The notes: generated from the sequence alone by a model not told the origin. 64,000 nt of DNA from Elusimicrobiota bacterium (GCA_026388155.1 JAPLKI010000002.1:1-64000); one strand, 5' to 3'. Positions 8,823 through 17,773 are shown, counted from the first letter of the stretch. Numbers and translations are program-made.

Positions 8823-9021
8823 TACGGTGACACAATACCTGTTTACCTGGAATTAAGTATCATCTCCCCGAATTACCCAATAAATTCTGCTTTTGTGCGA
8901 TATCCACCAAAAGCCTATGGGAACATAGGCCTTTCGGCCCTTAAAATACGGAACCTAATGAGTTAAATTATTATTGCAGGATAACACCCTGAAAAAAGGC
9001 GGCGTTGTTTATTTAGCTTTC
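8823..9021. other. Spacer with possible transposon-end remnant
   Basis: The stretch GGTGACACAATACC (8826 on) with GGAATTAAGTAT contains partial inverted symmetry and resembles IS-end debris; no transposase is visible. The sequence then becomes AT-rich up to the next gene. A small palindrome CCTATGGGAACATAGG lies near 8917-8932. Confidence 0.3.
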
Positions 9022-9975
9022 ATGAAAATAAAAAACCAGATAAGCGCAATCGCGAACCTGAAAACTTTATTTGCCGCTGTTGCCCTCTCTTCGGGACTTC
9101 TTTTCTCTTCGCTTGGGGCAAATCTTTTTGCCGCCGCTGCCTTCGATTCTCTCACAACTCTTGCCCCCCTTGACACCGTTGCCATCCCTGCCGTTCCCGC
9201 TCTCAGCCCTCTTAAGCCCGCGAAGGCCCTGAACGCGTACTTCATAAGTGTCGGCCAGGGCGATGCCGAATACATAGAGCTGCCCAACGGCCAAAATGTA
9301 CTTATAGACGGCGGCCCGAATCCTTCAACCCCGCTTTCCCAGTTCCTCACTCAGCACAATGTTACAAAAATTGATTATGTGGTGCTGACACACCCTCACT
9401 TGGACCATTACAGCGGGCTTGATTACGTTTTCAGCCATACGAAGGTAAGCAATTTTTATGATACGCGTGAAGATAACACCGGCACCGCCGGCGCGAAAAC
9501 TTTGCGCGACAAAATAAGCGGTATGGGAGTTAAAGTTTCGTATCCGGCGCCGGGAGATAACCTGAACTGGGACCCCGGCGAAGTTAAGGTGAAAGTGCTG
9601 AACAGCTGTCCCACTCCCGGGGCCAGCAATTCGGGCCCGGTACTGAATAACTGCTCTATTGTGCTGAAGGTAACCTATCATAACAAATCCATTCTCTACA
9701 CCGGGGATATGCAGTCGGATGTGGAAGCCACACTGGTATCCACCTACGGCAGCCAGCTGCAGTCGGACGTCCTTAAAGTGGGCCATCACGGCAGCAACAC
9801 GGCCACCAGCTCCGCTTTCCTGAATATGGTAAAACCGAAATACGCGTATATTGAGGTCGGCGCTGGCAATACTTTCGGTTTCCCCGCGCCGGTGACCTTG
9901 TCCAATCTGCAAGCCGTCGGCGCGACCGTTTACCGGACCGACCTTAGCGGTACGCAGGAATATGTCATCAGGTAA
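9022..9975 (+). CDS. Secreted ComEC-like metallo-beta-lactamase-fold hydrolase
   Basis: I choose the ATG at 9022 because it opens straight into a signal peptide; a TTG at 8974 would add 16 residues. After the signal (to about 38) comes a short FDSLTTL segment and a Pro/Ala linker, the pattern seen all over this island. The hydrolase domain follows: SVGQGDAEYI, DGG, HPHLDHYSG (HxHxDH), LYTGDMQSD and KVGHHGSNT. This matches stand-alone relatives of the ComEC C-terminal domain, which bind two metal ions and may cut nucleic acids or phosphodiesters. It is the first gene of the island, right after the tRNA repeats. Confidence 0.85.
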   Translation: MKIKNQISAIANLKTLFAAVALSSGLLFSSLGANLFAAAAFDSLTTLAPLDTVAIPAVPALSPLKPAKALNAYFISVGQGDAEYIELPNGQNVLIDGGPNPSTPLSQFLTQHNVTKIDYVVLTHPHLDHYSGLDYVFSHTKVSNFYDTREDNTGTAGAKTLRDKISGMGVKVSYPAPGDNLNWDPGEVKVKVLNSCPTPGASNSGPVLNNCSIVLKVTYHNKSILYTGDMQSDVEATLVSTYGSQLQSDVLKVGHHGSNTATSSAFLNMVKPKYAYIEVGAGNTFGFPAPVTLSNLQAVGATVYRTDLSGTQEYVIR

Positions 9976-9985
9976 GATAATTAGC

Positions 9986-10014
9986 TTTACAGGATCTGTG
10001 AACTTTGCTATAAT
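9986..10014 (+). promoter_or_regulatory. Strong sigma-70-type promoter
   Basis: TTTACA (9986-9991), a 17-bp spacer and TATAAT (10009-10014) predict a transcript starting near 10021, about 200 nt before the next gene. Confidence 0.7.
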
Positions 10015-10020
10015 AAACTT

Positions 10021-10180
10021 ATAGCAGTATCGGGTAACACAGTGGTTTCCGTATCTTACAAGCTGCGCGGGTATCCTTAAAGACCTATTACTACCCGAGG
10101 CAGTGATGTCCTTCCCGGATAATATTTGGAAGGCGCGTTAAGTTTCCCCCACCTATAACGGAACTTAGCACAAAGTATCG
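10021..10180 (+). ncRNA. Candidate structured RNA (stand-alone sRNA or leader)
   Basis: The ~160 nt downstream of the promoter hold several potential stems: CGGGTA with TACCCG, flanked by CTGC with GCAG; a CCTTCC/GGAAGG hairpin; TTCCGT with ACGGAA; and an alternative TTAAGTT/AACTTAG hairpin using the same 3' segment. The word GTATCGGG occurs near both ends. The mutually exclusive 3' pairings would suit a switching leader for the gene at 10220. A 6S-like rod is another possibility. I do not recognise a known RNA family. Confidence 0.4.
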
Positions 10181-10182
10181 GG

Positions 10183-10203
10183 AATATAATAAAAAATTAT
10201 ATT
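10183..10203 (+). promoter_or_regulatory. AT hairpin in front of a ribosome-binding site
   Basis: AATATAAT and ATTATATT can pair around a short A-rich loop, ending just before the CGGAGG ribosome site of the gene at 10220. It could be a weak translational or transcriptional control element. The TATAAT within it could also act as a -10. Confidence 0.35.
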
Positions 10204-10219
10204 TCGGAGGCTTCTTGCT

Positions 10220-10849
10220 ATGAAAAAAATAACTAAGTTCGTTTCGTGTATCACATTAATCACCCTGTCCGGCTCCGCTTTCGCGCAGTCCGGCGTCGGC
10301 AATTCCGCGCTTGAGACCGTTATCGCCAATACCGACGCGCAGCTCGCGCCGGCGATAAACGGCGCCCTGAAAAAATACCAGGCCGTCACGCTTCCCGCAC
10401 CTTCCGCAGCACGGGCCGCAGCCGGAAATATTCAGCTTACCGATATAACCGAAAAATGCACATACCAGGGCGAAGTCGTTTCCTCGTATCCCGGGATATA
10501 TAAAATGATCCACACTGAAGAAAATTCACGGATCATAAAGGTATTCCGTTTTATGGACCCGAAAGGGATAGAACGCAGGATAGAGGTTTATTTCACCGGC
10601 GGGGACTGGATGCAATTCGGATTGACCTATTTCGTGACGAACGCGGGACAGAATAAAGACCAGGCTAATGCGTATTTTATGACCGACCTTTCCACCCCTG
10701 ACCGCGAGGAAGGCGCTATAGCTCCCAGGATCAATCCTTTTGATTCCCAGAAACTCGCGGAGTTCATCGCCGCCGATTTTCTGGATACTTACGGGAACGT
10801 GAGGCCCGTATTTAACAGCATAGCCGCCGCACCCGCTTCCGTAAAATAA
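10220..10849 (+). CDS. Secreted protein of unknown function
   Basis: The 209-residue product has a clear signal peptide ending at FAQ (about 22), then SALETVIANTD and a Pro/Ala-rich linker (about 55-70) like other island proteins. The body (about 75-200) has one cysteine, charged beta-like segments (RIIKVFRFMDPKGIERRIEVYF) and a C-terminal FNSIAAAPASVK tail. I recognise no family. A CGGAGG ribosome site lies 10-15 nt upstream, and the candidate structured RNA precedes it. Confidence 0.75.
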   Translation: MKKITKFVSCITLITLSGSAFAQSGVGNSALETVIANTDAQLAPAINGALKKYQAVTLPAPSAARAAAGNIQLTDITEKCTYQGEVVSSYPGIYKMIHTEENSRIIKVFRFMDPKGIERRIEVYFTGGDWMQFGLTYFVTNAGQNKDQANAYFMTDLSTPDREEGAIAPRINPFDSQKLAEFIAADFLDTYGNVRPVFNSIAAAPASVK

Positions 10850-10897
10850 CCTTAAGCCGGAAAACCAACTCCCAAATAGCCGACCCACCCGGGCCTG

Positions 10898-10939
10898 CCC
10901 CGCCCTTTTGGGCTGACCGTTAAATCCAAAAGAGCGGGA
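10898..10939. repeat. R4 hairpin element, copy 1
   Basis: CCCCGCCCTTTTGG (10898-10911) pairs with CCAAAAGAGCGGGA (10926-10939). The element is bordered by CCTGC on both sides (10894-10898 and 10940-10944), suggesting a 5-bp target duplication. Other copies are at 17957-17999 and 18389-18429. Confidence 0.7.
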
Positions 10940-10943
10940 CCTG

Positions 10944-10985
10944 CCCCGCCCTTTTTCTCAAAAAGGGCCAAAAGGCCCGCGGGGC
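10944..10985. repeat. Degenerate R4-like hairpin
   Basis: Immediately after R4 copy 1, CCCTTTTT/AAAAAGGG and GCCCCGC/GCGGGGC make nested stems with similar words (CCCGCCCTTTT … CCAAAAGG … GCGGG). It may be a decayed tandem R4 copy and might also act as a terminator. Confidence 0.45.
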
Positions 10986-11231
10986 GCCGTCTGATCATAT
11001 AGAGCTCCCGCCCCGTCACCCGCTTATTACCCTAAAGGAAATCACAGAGAAGAAAAGCCCGCCTATGGCGGCGCCTCCAATAAATAGTCCCGCCGCCTGG
11101 CGCAGGTGACGGAACCATAGGTTTGGACACATTACTTACCGTAAGGCCTATACATAATACCTATATCTATATGGGTCTTTTTTGCGCGGAATCAGGGTAT
11201 TAAGACACTTTTGGGGTTTTACTCCAGGCGC
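10986..11231. other. Gene-free spacer before the first large paralogue
   Basis: No credible ORF or known RNA is visible. The sequence turns AT-rich near 11150-11190 (TATACATAATACC, TATATCTATATGGG, then TTTTTT), which could hold promoter or terminator signals. Confidence 0.3.
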
Positions 11232-11244
11232 TATACTATTGATA
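11232..11244 (+). promoter_or_regulatory. -10 element TATACT of the first large paralogue
   Basis: TATACT (11232-11237) is followed after 6 nt by an in-frame ATG (11244). Transcription would start at or beside this ATG. This gives either a leaderless start at 11244 or a ~48-nt leader to the ATG at 11292, which has an AAGGAG ribosome site. No good -35 is seen. Confidence 0.4.
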
Positions 11245-11291
11245 TGGCAACAGAGATAAATTCCAAATCCGCAGTGAAGGAGCCAAAAAGC

Positions 11292-13598
11292 ATGAAGTCA
11301 TTATATATCCTTATTTGTTCTTTCCTTATATCAGTTTACGGCAGCGCGAACGCCGCGGGAAAATATGACGCTTTTGAATCACTTACAAAAGAGGCCCGGG
11401 GACTTGGAGCAGCCGAAGCCGCCCCCGCGGTATCAGCGCCTGAAGTCCCAACCTGGCAGTCGGAGACGGTTGAGACCCCTGGCGCCGGTGAACAGAATTT
11501 CTGGGATGACCTGTATGACAATGTAATGAAGAAGGATATCTGCGAGAACATACTGCATCAGATCCCTCCCGTAGAATACGGCATGGAACACGGCCTCGGA
11601 AACGCCTACGGAGCCGACATAACCGGCACTGTGACAGGCTCCGCGAACCGCAGGTTCCACAGATATGCCGACAAAACGCTGGCGCTGGTGGACGAAGCCA
11701 GCCTTAAATTTGAGTTCGGCGCCGAAAAGACCCTCCTTGATCTGTCCGATCTGTACGAGCTGCCCGAGAACGCCGGCGCGGCGATTTCGATAACGGGCGG
11801 CGTAAGGCTGGAAGGTTCCTCGATGGTCATCCGGCCGCTCGGCGGGACCAAAGCCTGCAAAGAGCTGCCGCAGATCCTCAATGCTTTCACATATAAGACC
11901 GTTCTTCCTTTCAAAGCCGAGCGGTTCGCGGCGATGCAGAACGGGGAAGTCTGGAAGATCCCCGTCGTCCTGTGGGTCGGCTTCAGCCCCACCGTGTCCG
12001 GCGGCTATGGTCCGGCAAGCGTAAGCGTCTCCTTCGGCGTGGAGAACCAGCGCCTTCCGACCATATCACTGGCCAAAATGAGCGACAAAGAGCTCCGCGT
12101 CCGCCTCCGCATAGACCAGGCCAGAATAATTTCCTATGGCGCCTCAGTGGGAGTCACAATAACCCCCGTGGTGACCGGCTTGGACAACCTGAGCGGCGCG
12201 CTTACCTCGCAGCTCGGGAATTTCGCCGGAACGGTGGCGGCAAATGCGATAGCCAAGAGATTTGAGGAATACACCTACGCGAGCATGGGCATTTCGCATT
12301 CCAACACCAAAGGCAAAAGAGTGCTCCTGGAATTCGTCCTCAACCCCCAGAACAAGGGACAGATGGATATCCTCGTTAAACTGCTCACGAAAGGCGAACT
12401 GAGCAATATAGGCGCCCTGGCGAAGCTGGCACTTGGAGTGAATTTACTGCCCGGCCACAACAGCACGACCGATGAGACCGAGCTTCAGGCGATGCAGGCC
12501 GAGTGGAACCAGAAACTCGGACTTCCGCCCACCTACTCCGGGCAGAACGGCTACAAGGAATCAGCGACTGAGTTCACCATCCACGTTCCCGTGATAACTG
12601 ACTATTCCCACACCCACACCCATAATTACCAGACCGTGCATACCCCGGGCTCGAATGAGACCCTGCATGTCCATCAGCAATCCAGGGAAACCGCCCATGA
12701 CCTGATCCACATCCCCTTCGTGGGCACGGTGGCCAGGCATAACACCGAAAGGGAAGTCACTGTGTTCAACAAAGAAACTGACGGAAAGGTGTCCGCCCCC
12801 GTGATGGTATACGAGCAGAAAGAAGGCGAGATAAGGCACACCAAAGAGTCGGCCCGCGAGATGCTGAACAGCGTCAATGAAATAATGCGCTTCGTGGGAA
12901 CGCAGGGCGAAGGCGGCAGTTCAACCGCCGCCATACCGTTGGACGCCATACAGCCGACCCAGGGCCCCGATTCCACCGCGGACGGAGAGAAGCATTATAA
13001 AGCCACCTTTATGGCGTTCGCCATAAATTTCAACGAGAATGCGGTAGCGAACATAATAGCCGCTCCCGCGAACATTCTGATAAAAGCGTTCGCGAACTCA
13101 CTTGACGAGGCTTCCCGCGCGATCATGACGAAAGTCCTGTCGGTATCCACCATCGGGGCAGACGGCAAGATAAAGAACAAGCAGAGCGACCTTGAGAGGG
13201 TACTCGGCGCGAGCCTTAGCGCCGTTGGCGATAACCAGAACAACAGCGTGATGAGCCAGATATCTTCCTTCTGCCGGACAGCGACGCAGCTGGTCACGGA
13301 TATTATAAAAATACGCACCGCCGGGGACTGGAAGGCCCAGGCCAATATGCTCTCAAAGGTCATATCGGGCGGCGGCAAGTGCGATCTGAAGTACGAAGCA
13401 ATATTGAAAGTGCTGGTCCAGGTTGTAAGCCCCGGCGATGTGTCTGCCGAACTGCTGTACCAGGCGGAAAAGAAGGCCGGAGATAGGAACGATATTTCGG
13501 TGCAGTATTCCTATAACGCCGACAATCCGTCCTTCGCCAGCGTGGATGGAGCTAAAGAAACCATGGACCACTACGAATCCAGCCAGTTGTCAGACTAA
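11292..13598 (+). CDS. Large secreted protein, paralogous family A, member 1
   Basis: I choose 11292 because AAGGAG lies 9 nt upstream and the protein then opens with a signal peptide (to about 22); 11244 is an in-frame alternative. The 768-residue product has a Pro/Ala-rich linker (about 45-70), FWDDLYDNV (about 78), a core with ALVDEASL, GEVWKIPVV and LRVRLRIDQ, and a His-rich middle (HTHTHNYQTVH, ETLHVHQQSR, about 435-470). VFNKETDGKVSAPVMVYEQ and a conserved helical C-terminal part with DWKAQANMLSKV follow, ending in LSD. The same blocks recur in the genes at 15371, 32867 and 48823. No known family is recognised. A zinc-phospholipase-fold gene follows 67 nt later. Confidence 0.8.
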   Translation: MKSLYILICSFLISVYGSANAAGKYDAFESLTKEARGLGAAEAAPAVSAPEVPTWQSETVETPGAGEQNFWDDLYDNVMKKDICENILHQIPPVEYGMEHGLGNAYGADITGTVTGSANRRFHRYADKTLALVDEASLKFEFGAEKTLLDLSDLYELPENAGAAISITGGVRLEGSSMVIRPLGGTKACKELPQILNAFTYKTVLPFKAERFAAMQNGEVWKIPVVLWVGFSPTVSGGYGPASVSVSFGVENQRLPTISLAKMSDKELRVRLRIDQARIISYGASVGVTITPVVTGLDNLSGALTSQLGNFAGTVAANAIAKRFEEYTYASMGISHSNTKGKRVLLEFVLNPQNKGQMDILVKLLTKGELSNIGALAKLALGVNLLPGHNSTTDETELQAMQAEWNQKLGLPPTYSGQNGYKESATEFTIHVPVITDYSHTHTHNYQTVHTPGSNETLHVHQQSRETAHDLIHIPFVGTVARHNTEREVTVFNKETDGKVSAPVMVYEQKEGEIRHTKESAREMLNSVNEIMRFVGTQGEGGSSTAAIPLDAIQPTQGPDSTADGEKHYKATFMAFAINFNENAVANIIAAPANILIKAFANSLDEASRAIMTKVLSVSTIGADGKIKNKQSDLERVLGASLSAVGDNQNNSVMSQISSFCRTATQLVTDIIKIRTAGDWKAQANMLSKVISGGGKCDLKYEAILKVLVQVVSPGDVSAELLYQAEKKAGDRNDISVQYSYNADNPSFASVDGAKETMDHYESSQLSD

Positions 13599-13608
13599 AA
13601 CCTGCCCC

Positions 13609-13638
13609 GGAACCGCAGCCGAGCAAGGCTGCGGTTCC
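13609..13638 (+). promoter_or_regulatory. Intercistronic hairpin between family A and phospholipase-fold gene
   Basis: GGAACCGCAGCC (13609-13620) and GGCTGCGGTTCC (13627-13638) form a perfect 12-bp stem with no T-run. It may protect the upstream mRNA or reduce read-through. A weaker hairpin sits at the equivalent place at 51127-51156. Confidence 0.55.
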
Positions 13639-13665
13639 TGACGGGTTGAAATAAAGGGATAAAAC

Positions 13666-14982
13666 ATGGCAAAGCGATCAAACAACTTGTTAATAGCAGC
13701 AACCCTGCTTTTTGCAGTATCAGGCATCCTGTCCGCGGCTGATTTTGAAAAAGACATAAAAAACACCGAAAACTTGATCGCCGGCTACAAAGCGGGCTCA
13801 AGGCTTGAGCTTCCGGTCGTGGCCCCTGTCCCCGCGCCGCCGACGCCTGGGTCGGGCACAAAGTGGTATAGCGTGACTTTTTTCGGCTCTACTCACAAGT
13901 ATATCGCCAAAGCCGCTCTTAAATTCATGGATAGGGGTGCTTTTCCGGATATGGCGGCCGCTAAAGATCTCCTTGTTGAAGGCAGCGAAGACGAAAGCGG
14001 GCATACGAACAGCACAATGAACGGCGGCCCGGTCCGGGAGATATGGTTCGGCAATACCCCTTTCAGCAAAGGCGGAGTGCTTTGGAACTATGAGCATTTT
14101 AAATTCCCTGAAGCTTACTCCCGGCTTGGCACTATCTGCCATCTCACGCAGGATCAGGGCGTTCCCACGCACGCGGCCAATATACAGCATGGCATAAGCG
14201 ACAGTTTTGAGGGTTTTTACGGCAGCGACGTGAAAATTTCCGTCAAACGCGATAACGGGGAACTGGAGCCCTGGGAATATTATCAGGCTCTTCAGGATGA
14301 GACCCGCAGCAAGCTTCCAGGATGGACAGACCCTAAAACCGGCCTGCAGTACTGGGTAACGGCGCCTGACGCTCCGCCTTTGGGCCAGGATGTGACTTAC
14401 GGACCCTGGGGGCATTACGGCGGCCGCAGGGGTTGGGATATGTATGCCGTGCCTCCTCCGAATAATAACAATAATTCGCACGGCAATAACAATCAGCCCT
14501 GGACCACCGCGCACCCTGAGATACGCTTAGAACAGCTTGCGGTTTCCGGAGTCGCCACAGTGAGCGTGCTGGAATCCGCCTCAAAACGCCTGCCGCCGCT
14601 GGTGCAGAGCCTCTCGGTAAGCACGATTTCGGTGCAATCGGGCGGCAGGGAGAGCAGGGGATACCAGATAAATTTCAATATTTACGAGAACCGCTCGCCC
14701 AATGTTACTTATAAGATCAATGTGTACAGGGACGGTTCGTTTATCGGAACGGCCGTAACAGGCGCCGCCGCTCTTTATCCGCCTAAGGACGGCGGTATTA
14801 TGTTCAGCGGGGCCATAACCGCCTATTGGTGGCACGGAGCGGTGAATTTCAAACCCCTGCCTGCCGGCAAGTATGAGCTGGACGTGCGCGTAATGGACGC
14901 GGACGGGAACACTACCCCCGAGGATGTCAACAATGATGATATCCCTGACAACGATACCAGGGCGGCGGTGGTGTTAAACTAA
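13666..14982 (+). CDS. Secreted zinc-dependent phospholipase C / P1-nuclease-fold protein
   Basis: The 438-residue protein has a signal peptide (to about 24), the island-type linker (PVVAPVPAPPTP, about 48-60), then an all-alpha hydrolase domain. Probable metal ligands are in THKYIAKAAL (about 76), DESGHTNST (about 107) and CHLTQDQGVPTH (about 160). The last has the HxxxDxxxxxH spacing typical of zinc phospholipase C and S1/P1 nucleases, and a further His and Glu come just after. The C terminus (about 310-435) looks like an Ig-like beta domain. The substrate (phospholipid or nucleic acid) cannot be told from sequence. It forms a cassette with the upstream family A gene; the pair is duplicated at 48823-52318. 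The R2 repeat starts right after its stop codon. Confidence 0.75.
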   Translation: MAKRSNNLLIAATLLFAVSGILSAADFEKDIKNTENLIAGYKAGSRLELPVVAPVPAPPTPGSGTKWYSVTFFGSTHKYIAKAALKFMDRGAFPDMAAAKDLLVEGSEDESGHTNSTMNGGPVREIWFGNTPFSKGGVLWNYEHFKFPEAYSRLGTICHLTQDQGVPTHAANIQHGISDSFEGFYGSDVKISVKRDNGELEPWEYYQALQDETRSKLPGWTDPKTGLQYWVTAPDAPPLGQDVTYGPWGHYGGRRGWDMYAVPPPNNNNNSHGNNNQPWTTAHPEIRLEQLAVSGVATVSVLESASKRLPPLVQSLSVSTISVQSGGRESRGYQINFNIYENRSPNVTYKINVYRDGSFIGTAVTGAAALYPPKDGGIMFSGAITAYWWHGAVNFKPLPAGKYELDVRVMDADGNTTPEDVNNDDIPDNDTRAAVVLN

Positions 14983-15112
14983 CCTGAAAGTTTCAGTTGA
15001 AACTTTCCCTTCGCGGAGCTCAGGTGCGCTTCGCGCGGCATACACCCTCGAAAACCTGGCGCGCATTGCGCTTGGTTTTCGACCCGCTGCTGCGGGGAAT
15101 CCTGCAATACTT
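14983..15112. repeat. R2 repeat, copy 1
   Basis: This ~130-bp element begins directly after a stop codon with CCTGAAAGTTTCAG, then TTGAAACTTTCCC. It continues through CTTCGCGGAGCTCAGGTGC, GCGCATTGCGCTTG and CGCTGCTGCGGGG, and ends AATCCTGCA. It has several internal hairpins. Copies are at 52319-52450 (same orientation, again directly after the stop of the paralogous gene) and 28766-28935 (inverted). Confidence 0.85.
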
Positions 15113-15178
15113 CTGTTCACCTGATTTCTAAATGGAAACCCGGTTGAACTGCAGGATTCAGGCTAAGCGGTTTCTTGA

Positions 15179-15325
15179 TTATTATGTAAGAAGAATTATG
15201 TAGTAAACCGGGCCCTTATCGGGCCCAGACCTAAGGACCTAGAAGGGCCCATACGAGGGCCCATAAATATCCTATTCCAAGGCCTACCTGTGCATGGGGC
15301 TAAAAATACCCCGCGGGTGGGCTTT
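15179..15325. other. Spacer with GGGCCC-rich palindromes
   Basis: Repeated GGGCCC words (GGGCCCTTATCGGGCCC, GGGCCCATACGAGGGCCC) make short perfect hairpins. A CCCCGCGGGTGGG segment followed by CTTTTTG near 15310-15327 could be a terminator. No gene is visible. Confidence 0.35.
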
Positions 15326-15331
15326 TTGTCA

Positions 15332-15361
15332 CTGACATAAACCTCGCCCGCGCTGTATACT
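15332..15361 (+). promoter_or_regulatory. Promoter of the 15371 gene, apparently leaderless
   Basis: CTGACA (15332-15337), an 18-bp spacer and TATACT (15356-15361) place the transcript start at about 15368, on or beside the GTG/ATG start codons. No ribosome site is present. Confidence 0.5.
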
Positions 15362-15370
15362 ATTTGCGTG

Positions 15371-17656
15371 ATGAACTTTAAATCCTTATCCAAAATCAGT
15401 TTAGCGGCGGTAGCACTTTCGCTTTCCTCCAACATTGGAGCTAAAGCCTCTGACCTTGCCTTTGACGGCGCTTATCGCGGCGCCAGCCTGTTCGATTCAG
15501 TGCGCGAACTTAAGGACCAGACCAAGGACGGAACCGATGGCCGGGCGCCAGTCTCCGTTCCCGTTCCTTCCAGCGCCACCTCGTCCAACGAATTGACCAA
15601 CTTCTGGGACAATCTTAAGGATGGCGGGATGGACAAGCTCTGCAAAAGCGCGCAGATCCAGCTTAATCAGAACTACACTGTCGCCAATGTGCTGGGCCTG
15701 GGCGGCGGTATTAAAAGATACCTGAAAGCTTTCCCCGATAACCGCCTGGCCCTGGTAGACGAGATAGACTTAAGCCTTAGCGCCTCCATCGGGACTGAAG
15801 TGCTGCAGGTTCCCAATGTCGGTGCGTTAAACGTAGGAATAAGCGGCGGAGTGGAAGGCAAGTCAGTTGTAGTTCGGCCGCTTGAGAGCACCAAGTACTG
15901 CAAGGAACTGGGCACATTGGTAAAGCTTTATGAAATGAAGACCGTGCTCCCCATAACCGCCAAGCGCATAAGCAGGATGGAGAACGGCGAGATCTGGAAG
16001 TTGCCCGTGGTGGTGCGCTACAGCGTTAGCGGCGGGATAGGAGCCATGGCCGGCCAGGCGGTAAATATCTCCATAGGCGCCGGCATAACCAGAGAGCGCA
16101 AGCCCGCGGTAAGCCTTTACAGAATAGACGACAACAATTTAAGACTGCGCCTGAGGATAGATCATGTGAAGGTAACAAGTGTGGGTAATTCCGCCAATAC
16201 CGTTGAGATTCCCGCAGGCGCCATCGGCCTGCTGACCGGCGAGGACCTTATTTCCAAGACCGTGGACCGCACGCTGGCGAGCGAGATCAACAAGATGATA
16301 GCTTTCAAGCTGGCCTGCAGCTACGCGCATACCCGCGGCCAGAAACTGCTGCTTGAGTTCTACATCAACCCCAATGACCCGGAGCAGGTGGAAAGGCTCG
16401 TTCAGTTCGTGCAGGGCGATCTGAGTACCATCCGTAAGTTCATCGAGATGGGGCTGAAGTTCGACACTTTCTCCGAAGACGCCAGCGGGCAGGCCGGGGT
16501 GGGCGACATAGATCAGCTGGCCGCTCAAGCCGGTTCGCAGGTGAACGCCAATGCCACCTTCGCCGGGTCCGACCATTATGACGGGAACAGCCACAACTTC
16601 TATATAAACGTACCCGTCATTCATTCGCACCAGAAAACCTGGTCTTCCACCTATCATCGCTACCAGTCGCTGAATAACGACGGCAGCACCATACATGTGC
16701 AGCAGCAGACCCGGATATCCAACGGCGATTCCATAAACATTCCTTTAGCCGGTACGATGATAAAATACAATTCGCAGAAAGATGTTTATGTGGTGAATAA
16801 AGAAGCGGCAAACGGCCAGGTTTCGCGGCCCGTGATGCTTTACCAGCAGTACGAGGGCTTCCTGCGCAACGGCGACGCCTCCGCCCGCCAGATGATAGAC
16901 AAGGCCAACAATGTGCTGAAATACGCGGGCATGCAGGGCAACGGTGTAAATATGGACAACACGCTGCCTTCCGCGGGCATCTTCCCTCCGCTGCCGCCCC
17001 AGGAGCCTAATTACAACAGCGACAACAATCAGCCCGAGCCTTCAAAAACCTATAAAGCGGCCGTGATGTCGTTCAAGCTGGTGTTCACGGAAAAAGCCGT
17101 GCAGGATATTGTTTTCGCGCCGGCCCAGATGATAATGAAGTCCTTCATGAACGTGATGCGCGAAACCGAGGGCGAGATCATAAACAAGGTAATGGACCTG
17201 TTCACCATAGACAAGAAAGGCAAAGTGGCTTATGACTATGATGCCGTAAGCAAGCGCCTTGGCGTGAACGCCTCCGATTACAACAACGGCGATAATGGCA
17301 CCAACCCGCTGGACATTGTCAGGACCCTGGCTTACTCGGCCACCAGGTTCATAGAGAAAATAATCAGCGTTAGGAGCGAATCCGGCTGGAAAGCGCAATC
17401 CGAGAAGCTTGCCAAAGTGGCCTCCAGCGGCGAGATGAAATACGAGGACTTTCTGAAAGTCGTCATCCAGATGGTGGATGTAAAGGACATCTCTTCCGAG
17501 ATATTCGTCCACACCGACAAGCGCGTGGAGGGTGAAGCGGACATTACCCAGAACTACAATATGTTCAACAACCGCGAGAACGGCTTCGACAACACCATCT
17601 CGGACGTAACCCATATGAGGGAGCGGTTCGCCGAACCCACGGACCTGACGGACTAA
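15371..17656 (+). CDS. Large secreted protein, paralogous family B, member 1
   Basis: The start is either GTG 15368 or ATG 15371; no ribosome site is seen and the -10 lies 6 nt before the GTG, so translation is probably leaderless. The ~761-residue protein has a signal peptide (to about 26), a variable linker (PVSVPVPSSATSS), NFWDNLKDGG (about 77), ANVLGLGGGI (about 104) and ALVDEIDL. The shared core GEIWKLPVVV, LRLRLRIDHV, HVQQQTR, VVNKE and PVMLYQQYEG follows, ending FAEPTDLTD. It is closest to the gene at 32867 and more distantly related to family A (11292, 48823). Function unknown. A terminator follows at 17743. Confidence 0.8.
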   Translation: MNFKSLSKISLAAVALSLSSNIGAKASDLAFDGAYRGASLFDSVRELKDQTKDGTDGRAPVSVPVPSSATSSNELTNFWDNLKDGGMDKLCKSAQIQLNQNYTVANVLGLGGGIKRYLKAFPDNRLALVDEIDLSLSASIGTEVLQVPNVGALNVGISGGVEGKSVVVRPLESTKYCKELGTLVKLYEMKTVLPITAKRISRMENGEIWKLPVVVRYSVSGGIGAMAGQAVNISIGAGITRERKPAVSLYRIDDNNLRLRLRIDHVKVTSVGNSANTVEIPAGAIGLLTGEDLISKTVDRTLASEINKMIAFKLACSYAHTRGQKLLLEFYINPNDPEQVERLVQFVQGDLSTIRKFIEMGLKFDTFSEDASGQAGVGDIDQLAAQAGSQVNANATFAGSDHYDGNSHNFYINVPVIHSHQKTWSSTYHRYQSLNNDGSTIHVQQQTRISNGDSINIPLAGTMIKYNSQKDVYVVNKEAANGQVSRPVMLYQQYEGFLRNGDASARQMIDKANNVLKYAGMQGNGVNMDNTLPSAGIFPPLPPQEPNYNSDNNQPEPSKTYKAAVMSFKLVFTEKAVQDIVFAPAQMIMKSFMNVMRETEGEIINKVMDLFTIDKKGKVAYDYDAVSKRLGVNASDYNNGDNGTNPLDIVRTLAYSATRFIEKIISVRSESGWKAQSEKLAKVASSGEMKYEDFLKVVIQMVDVKDISSEIFVHTDKRVEGEADITQNYNMFNNRENGFDNTISDVTHMRERFAEPTDLTD

Positions 17657-17742
17657 AGGACAGCAAATAGCGAATGGCGAATAGCGATTAGGGAAGGAGT
17701 TTCTTCAGGTCCCAAGGTTTAAGGGGACGTCATGTGGTAAAT

Positions 17743-17773
17743 GCCCTCCGGGGGACCGGAGGGCGGTTTTTTT
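17743..17773 (+). terminator. Rho-independent terminator
   Basis: A perfect 9-bp stem GCCCTCCGG/CCGGAGGGC with a 4-nt loop is followed by GG and seven Ts, downstream of the family B gene. Confidence 0.9.

Noticed and set aside
8499-8966. A 155-residue open frame across the tRNA and the downstream repeats
   Set aside because: It begins inside the tRNA and consists of the 103-bp repeat translated two to three times; its composition is not protein-like.
10021-10180. Assignment of the structured stretch to 6S RNA
   Set aside because: A CACCT … GGAAC-like 3' stretch is suggestive, but the stems do not form one continuous rod with a central bubble, so I leave the family open.
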